DNA of 64,000 bases from Sporosarcina sp. BP05. Lineage in GTDB: Bacteria > Bacillota > Bacilli > Bacillales_A > Planococcaceae. Positions 59,509 through 64,000 of this stretch are shown piece by piece. Position 1 is the first letter of the stretch. Every line of letters begins with the position of its first letter. Location of the stretch: assembly GCF_014282005.1 (NCBI RefSeq), contig NZ_JACFTD010000001.1, forward strand, positions 310,001 to 374,000, in the 5' to 3' direction. Below the pieces are notes generated by a model, which did not search any database, was not told the origin of the DNA, and saw nothing but the letters and a program-made list of their open reading frames with translations. The position numbers and the translations under genes are program-made.

Positions 59509-61707
59509 TTAGACCGCCACGACGACCGTTACTTTGAATAAATCCCCATCTACTTCGATTTTCATATTCCCATTATGCAAATCAACGATGGATTGCGCAA
59601 TTGCAAGGCCAAGCCCTGAGCCATCTGTATGGCGTGACGTATCCGCCCGTTTAAAGCGTTCATATAATTCGTCGGTATTTTCACCGAGCTCGTACTTCGT
59701 CACATTTTTCACGACGAATTCGGCCGTATCGCCTACTTTTCGCAGCGTAATATAGACGCGGGTGCCTGGCAATGTGTACTTGATGGCATTGACAATTAAG
59801 TTATCCAAAACGCGCCACCATCTTTTCCCGTCTAGATAAGCAACGACCGCAGCATCAGGGAAATTCACCCTAAAGTCTAGTCCTGATTTCGAAATTTCTT
59901 CTTCATGCTCCGCAAGGGCTTGCTGAAGTAACTGCGTCATATCAACACGCTGCTTGTTAAGCTCCAAGTTACCACTTGCCATTTTCGATACTTCGAATAA
60001 ATCCTCGATTAATGTCTTCAAACGCTGTGATTTTTTATCTAAAATATCTACATACTTAGTACGTTCTTCGGCTGTAATGTCTTCCTTTTTCAGGAGATCC
60101 GTATACGTAATAATTGACGTCAATGGTGTCCGAAGATCATGACTGACATTCGTAATAAGCTCCGTTTTTAGACGTTCACTTTTCGCTTGTTCAGTCATTG
60201 AATTACGGACACCTTCACGCAAATTATTCAAATTCTTAGCGTGTTCGGCAAGTGGTGATTTCCCTTCAACCTTAATTTCTTCATGAAGACGTCCTGCCGC
60301 CATCGCTTCTGTCGCCACCATTATTCGGTTTAAGTACGCTGACCGTTTCACCAATGTGAAGAGTGCTGGTAAGCCTAGAAACAGAACGGCTGGAATGTAG
60401 ACAATTAGAGATGCAGGCATAAGAAGTACGACTATGAAACCAATTCCAGCAAGGAAAAAGCCGGTTAGTAATATAAGTGTTTGAATACCGATTGATTTTT
60501 TCAAGAACATATCATGAAAAGTCTTGCAGAAGCCCACTGTATAACTATCTGCAATGTCCTTTTCAAGTATCCCGTCCCTTTTCAGCCGATCAACGAAATT
60601 AACGAGTTGGAATACAACTGCCAATAGGAACAGAAGTAAAAAGGCAAACTGGATTATGTTCATAATCCACGTATTGAGACTGTTGTTAAAAAAGAAATAA
60701 TGAAATCTGCCAGAAACGACATTTAGTACGGCGTACATCGCCAAAATAGAAATAAACAATAAGACCACTTTCATATCAACTTTAAATTGGTTATATTTAT
60801 CAGATAATCTGTTTCCCGTAACCCACTCACGATTAAATCGAAGTTTTGTGAATAATGCAACCGACGCAAGTGCTCCAACTAACCAAAGAACAAACGAGAA
60901 ATATTTGTTTTGGTTGTATCGCTTTACCTGGTGACTAAGTAGCTCCTCTTTCAATGCACTTATCGGGACGATGACCTTGCCTTCGAATGTTCGTGCGGGG
61001 TTACTAATTAACAACATATCGTTCCATTCTAAATTAGTAGTGCTGTCCCCATAACCCACTGAGCTCCAATTTCTCTCCACAGGTAATGACTGTGCTGTAA
61101 AATAACCCTTAGCTCCATCAAATGTCCTCTTATATGCGGCAGGAGCATCGATGTTCCCCGAAGAGAATGTTTCTCCTGTTTTAGTATCTTTGAATTCATA
61201 TACGACTGGGAAACTTTCAAAACTAACCCTATGATTTTCAACCAAATAGCGCTTCAAAATAGATGCTTTTTCAGCCCTAATTTTTGCTTCTACATGCACA
61301 TCACTTTCAAAGTTTTTGCGGATATCATCAATTTTTATATCTCTGGCCTCTATTAAAGCGGTTTTCACCTTTTCATTTTTCGCCGCTTCTGCGTCAGCAA
61401 TCCGATCCGTGTATTGGTCTTGAATATTTGTGATTTGCTCAGACAGGGTTCCGAACCTGCTTCGATGTGCTTCAATTTCCTCCTTTTCTACTGTAATCGT
61501 TTTTTCTGCTTCTTCCATATCAATTGGATTCAATATGGTCGGTCCGATACTTTCATAAAATGCGTCCATATTGGCTTTAAAATCATCTGTATCTACATAA
61601 CTTTTCCCGACAAACTTTGGACCGGTCTGTACAATCGAAATGAGTGCCAGTAAAAATACAGATACAAGCACAGCCCATAATAGTAGGGGTGATTTATTAT
61701 TCTTCAT
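59509..61707 (-). CDS. Large sensor histidine kinase
   Basis: 732 residues. Helix at about 8-27, a long outside domain (about 30-280) with a predicted coiled coil (KTITVEKEEIEAHRSRFG, DQYTDRIADAEAAKNEKV), then several membrane helices (about 285-445), HAMP-like linker, phosphoacceptor His523 in NVSHDLRTPLTSI, N box VLDNLIVNAIKY and G2 box TDGSGLGLAIA. Partner of the OmpR-type regulator upstream in the operon; a 58-residue membrane protein gene lies between them. Signal unknown; the outside domain matches no family I recognise. Confidence 0.9.
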   Translation of the reverse strand: MKNNKSPLLLWAVLVSVFLLALISIVQTGPKFVGKSYVDTDDFKANMDAFYESIGPTILNPIDMEEAEKTITVEKEEIEAHRSRFGTLSEQITNIQDQYTDRIADAEAAKNEKVKTALIEARDIKIDDIRKNFESDVHVEAKIRAEKASILKRYLVENHRVSFESFPVVYEFKDTKTGETFSSGNIDAPAAYKRTFDGAKGYFTAQSLPVERNWSSVGYGDSTTNLEWNDMLLISNPARTFEGKVIVPISALKEELLSHQVKRYNQNKYFSFVLWLVGALASVALFTKLRFNREWVTGNRLSDKYNQFKVDMKVVLLFISILAMYAVLNVVSGRFHYFFFNNSLNTWIMNIIQFAFLLLFLLAVVFQLVNFVDRLKRDGILEKDIADSYTVGFCKTFHDMFLKKSIGIQTLILLTGFFLAGIGFIVVLLMPASLIVYIPAVLFLGLPALFTLVKRSAYLNRIMVATEAMAAGRLHEEIKVEGKSPLAEHAKNLNNLREGVRNSMTEQAKSERLKTELITNVSHDLRTPLTSIITYTDLLKKEDITAEERTKYVDILDKKSQRLKTLIEDLFEVSKMASGNLELNKQRVDMTQLLQQALAEHEEEISKSGLDFRVNFPDAAVVAYLDGKRWWRVLDNLIVNAIKYTLPGTRVYITLRKVGDTAEFVVKNVTKYELGENTDELYERFKRADTSRHTDGSGLGLAIAQSIVDLHNGNMKIEVDGDLFKVTVVVAV

Positions 61708-61709
61708 CG

Positions 61710-61886
61710 TTAAACGCCTCCTTTGACTAGCCGGTTAAATTGGGCAATTGCCCGGTTCGAACGTTCCACACCATTACCAACTAAATCGATGATGTGGGAG
61801 AAACAATAACCAATACTCAGTGCAGCAATAACAATTGCAAGAATTGACCAAAAAGCAGTGTAATCATTTTTCGATTTTGTAACCAA
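61710..61886 (-). CDS. Small single-pass membrane protein between regulator and kinase
   Basis: 58 residues. TTG 61886 has AAAGGTGG nine bases upstream and lies inside the 3' end of the response-regulator gene in another frame (23-base overlap); TAA at 61710-61712 is two bases before the kinase ATG. Product: MVTKSKNDYTAFW, a helix (SILAIVIAALSIGYCF), then SHIIDLVGNGVERSNRAIAQFNRL and VKGGV. The tight packing and good site argue for a real gene, perhaps a modulator of the kinase. No family recognised. Too short for routine gene calls. Confidence 0.65.
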   Translation of the reverse strand: MVTKSKNDYTAFWSILAIVIAALSIGYCFSHIIDLVGNGVERSNRAIAQFNRLVKGGV

Positions 61887-62553
61887 TGCCCCACACCACC
61901 TTTACATATCTCGGATTTTTCGGATCTGCTTCGATTTTTTCGCGAATTTTACGTATATGGACAGCAACAATATTTTCAGCATTGTACGCCGCCTCGTTCC
62001 AGACGCGTTCATAGATTTCATTGATGGAAAACACGCGCCCCGCATTTTTCATTAGCAATTCTGTGATTTTGTACTCAATGGGCGTCAACTTCACAACATC
62101 GCCCTCGACCGTTATTTCCTTCGCTTCTTCATCAAGAACAAGACCGTCAACTTCAATTTTTTTCTGACCGTCATACGTACCAAATTGAATATAACGACGT
62201 AATTGCGACTTCACCCGCGCCATCAACTCCATTGGATGGAACGGTTTGGTTACATAATCATCGGCGCCAACAGACAAACCGTGAATTTTATCAGAGTCCT
62301 CCGCTTTTGCACTTAACATGATAATCGGGATATTGCGCGCTTCCCTAATTTTGAATGTCGCTGTAATACCATCCATGTTCGGCATCATAATATCGAGAAT
62401 GAGAAGATGGACGTCGTTCGCCTCCAATAACTCGAGCGCCTCTTTGCCATCCGCAGCCTTTAGTACGTTGTATCCTTCATTTTTCAAATAAATTTCAATC
62501 CCGTCACGGATATCCTGATCGTCATCCGCTACCAACACCGTGAACTTCGCCAT
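61864..62553 (-). CDS. OmpR/VanR-like response regulator
   Basis: 229 residues from ATG 62553 (GAGGTG six bases upstream; longer frame to 62613 rejected). Receiver: ADDDQD (about 8-13), phospho-Asp in LLILDIMMPNMDG, Lys in VTKPFHPME. C-terminal winged helix: VKLTPIEYKITELLMKNAG and VHIRKIREKIEADPK...VWGIGYKIE. Heads a three-gene unit with the small membrane protein and the kinase. Confidence 0.93.
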   Translation of the reverse strand: MAKFTVLVADDDQDIRDGIEIYLKNEGYNVLKAADGKEALELLEANDVHLLILDIMMPNMDGITATFKIREARNIPIIMLSAKAEDSDKIHGLSVGADDYVTKPFHPMELMARVKSQLRRYIQFGTYDGQKKIEVDGLVLDEEAKEITVEGDVVKLTPIEYKITELLMKNAGRVFSINEIYERVWNEAAYNAENIVAVHIRKIREKIEADPKNPRYVKVVWGIGYKIEK

Positions 62554-62700
62554 CTTCCGCACCTCGCTTTTCTTAACTCTATGATACCTATTGTACCCGC
62601 CAAATCTTAACAATTACCAACTGTAATTATGAAGAAAGTCTTAAGGTGAGTTATATCAGAATTTTAAACAAACACATTTAATCGATGTTTTATGTTTGTT

Positions 62701-62739
62701 TTTGAATTGACTAAGTGACTGTCACCCAGTCAATTCAAA
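62701..62739. repeat. 12-bp inverted repeat upstream of fdhA
   Basis: TTTGAATTGACT (62701-62712) and AGTCAATTCAAA (62728-62739) are exact complements; the loop holds the smaller palindrome GTGACTGTCAC (62715-62725). It lies about 75 bases before the dehydrogenase start, so it could be an operator or a small terminator. The rest of 62554-62814 shows nothing else. Confidence 0.5.
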
Positions 62740-62814
62740 TGATTTTTGCATGTTTGGACAGAGACTTACATATTGATAGGGTGTATGGACAAACTACTAT
62801 TGGGGGTAATGTTA

Positions 62815-64000
62815 ATGTCAAACCGTGCTGTTGTATACAATAAGCCAGGAATAGTTTCAATTGAAAATATTGGCTTTCCGGACTTGGTGTTACGGGATGG
62901 ACCCGGGGTAAACCCATTGAATGTCGGACGCAAGTGTGATCACGGGGTCATTCTAAAAGTGGTTGCTACGAATATTTGCGGGAGTGATCAGCACATGGTG
63001 CGCGGTAGGACAACTGCACCAAGCGGTCTAGCATTAGGACACGAGATTACCGGCGAAGTCATTGAGGCAGGTCGGGATGTGGAATTCATGAAAGTCGGAG
63101 ATCTTGTCTCCGTACCTTTTAATATCGCTTGTGGTCGCTGTAGAAATTGCAAATCACAAGACACTCATATTTGTGAAAATGTAAATCCAGACCGCCCTGG
63201 ATCAGCTTACGGTTATGTTGATATGGGTGGCTGGGTCGGCGGACAATCGGAGTATGTAATGGTTCCTTATGCTGATTTCCAGCTATTAAAGTTTCCAGAT
63301 AAAGCACAAGCAATGGAAAAAATTCTTGATTTGGCTATGCTATCAGATATTTTCCCTACAGGATTTCATGGAGCATACAGCGCTGGAGTCACAATCGGTT
63401 CGACGGTGTATATTGCTGGTGCCGGCCCTGTAGGATTAGCAGCCGCTCATTCAGCACAACTACTAGGTGCTTCATGTGTCATTGTAGGAGATATGATTGA
63501 AGAACGATTGGCACAAGCGAGAAGCTTCGGGTGTGAAACGATCAATCTTAGTCAGCATGATGATATAGGCGAACAAATTGCACAAATTCTTGGAACTCCT
63601 GAAGTTGACTGTGCTGTTGACTGTGTCGGGTTCGAAGCACACGGAAACGGACCAAATCGTGGTGAAGCACCTGCGGCTGTTCTTAACTCGATTATGGAAG
63701 TGACACGCGCTGGAGGAAAGTTAGGTATTCCAGGTTTATACGTAACGGGAGACCCAGGAGCAACTGATGAAGATGCCAAATTCGGGACGCTGAAAATTCG
63801 AATGGGACTAGGGTGGGCAAAAGCACATCATTTTGTTACAGGGCAAACGCCTGTCATGAAATACCATGAATTTTTAATGAAATCAATACTGAGCGGTAAA
63901 GCTCAAATTGCCAAGGCAGTGAATGCTACGCTTATCTCATTAGAAGAAGCACCGAATGGATACCAAGTTTTTGATAAGGGTGCAGCGAAAAAGTTCGTTA
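62815..64000 (+). CDS. fdhA: Glutathione-independent formaldehyde dehydrogenase (partial, 3' end off window)
   Basis: About 395 residues in the window, from ATG 62815 with GGGGG eight bases upstream; the frame is open at the right edge and by family length only a few residues are missing. Zinc-dependent medium-chain dehydrogenase: catalytic zinc C in NICGSDQHM (about 49), GHEITGEV (about 70-77), structural-zinc cysteines in CGRCRNCKSQDTHIC (about 104-118), NAD-binding GAGPVGLAAA (about 201-210), and the long insertion typical of P. putida-type FdhA (HGNGPNRGEAPAAVLN). Oxidises formaldehyde to formate with NAD. Confidence 0.93.
   Translation, partial: MSNRAVVYNKPGIVSIENIGFPDLVLRDGPGVNPLNVGRKCDHGVILKVVATNICGSDQHMVRGRTTAPSGLALGHEITGEVIEAGRDVEFMKVGDLVSVPFNIACGRCRNCKSQDTHICENVNPDRPGSAYGYVDMGGWVGGQSEYVMVPYADFQLLKFPDKAQAMEKILDLAMLSDIFPTGFHGAYSAGVTIGSTVYIAGAGPVGLAAAHSAQLLGASCVIVGDMIEERLAQARSFGCETINLSQHDDIGEQIAQILGTPEVDCAVDCVGFEAHGNGPNRGEAPAAVLNSIMEVTRAGGKLGIPGLYVTGDPGATDEDAKFGTLKIRMGLGWAKAHHFVTGQTPVMKYHEFLMKSILSGKAQIAKAVNATLISLEEAPNGYQVFDKGAAKKFV

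Noticed and set aside
62701..62739. Calling the inverted repeat before fdhA a terminator
   Set aside because: No T run follows on either strand close enough to the stem; left as an unassigned inverted repeat.
1..64000. CRISPR arrays, rRNA, tRNA or prophage
   Set aside because: No regularly spaced direct repeats, no cloverleaf or rRNA signatures and no phage structural genes were noticed on reading both strands; no tRNA or covariance scan could be run.

Overview
The window reads as chromosome of a low-GC, spore-forming member of the Bacillales, most like Sporosarcina or a related Planococcaceae genus. The pointers are strong purine-rich ribosome binding sites with some TTG/GTG starts, a LiaIH-FSR envelope-stress operon, a YjcZ-type sporulation miniprotein, T-box and cobalamin riboswitch leaders, and RocB/RocE/PatA/OpuC-like proteins close to Bacillus relatives. 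No rRNA, tRNA, CRISPR array or prophage was seen.

Layout. 0-7.4 kb is a nitrate/NO block: nreA and truncated nreB (oxygen/nitrate sensing), a TnpB element, modABC (molybdate uptake), the Fe-S repair gene ric/scdA with a palindromic operator, a 255-bp inverted-repeat element and a GNAT gene. 7.5-11.8 kb is a class I ribonucleotide reductase operon (nrdE, flavodoxin, nrdF) preceded by DnaA-like boxes, tandem NrdR boxes and a cobalamin riboswitch. 11.9-14 kb is a T-box leader with an argS that carries an in-frame TAA. 14.1-15.5 kb is a flavin monooxygenase. 15.7-25.6 kb is a second cobalamin-riboswitch unit: a 1692-residue S-layer-anchored protein built from alpha/alpha-barrel and DUF4430 modules (the fold pair of intrinsic factor/transcobalamin), a DUF4430 lipoprotein and a dedicated ECF transporter (T, fused A-A', S). 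I infer a complete Gram-positive B12 capture-and-import system; this is the most notable feature of the window.

25.8-28.7 kb is an OpuC-like osmolyte transporter with only one permease and a possible attenuator leader. 28.9-30.1 kb holds a GNAT and a metallo-beta-lactamase-fold gene. 30.2-33.7 kb is a YkoGHIJ-like two-component/PepSY cluster. 33.7-39.4 kb is an arginine/methylarginine cluster (RocB-like, RocE-like, two amidinotransferase-fold enzymes, IclR regulator). 39.6-48.1 kb holds patA, a PotABCD-like transporter and two hydroxy-acid oxidases, with an IS630 transposase remnant between the oxidases. 48.2-49.7 kb is dedA-uppP. 50.2-53.3 kb holds fatty-acid activation and oxidation genes plus a decayed thiolase start. 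53.4-57.2 kb is liaIH-FSR interrupted by a structured repeat island. 57.2-59.3 kb holds small genes (DinB-like, hydrophilic protein, YjcZ, CPBP protease). 59.5-62.6 kb is a two-component system with an overlooked 58-residue membrane protein between regulator and kinase. The right edge cuts a glutathione-independent formaldehyde dehydrogenase.

Two themes link distant parts. B12 status appears to control both B12 uptake and the choice of ribonucleotide reductase. The nitrate-sensing, molybdate and Fe-S repair genes at the left edge suit nitrate respiration. Several genes look freshly broken (argS nonsense codon, opuCC homopolymer shift); either could be a sequencing error.
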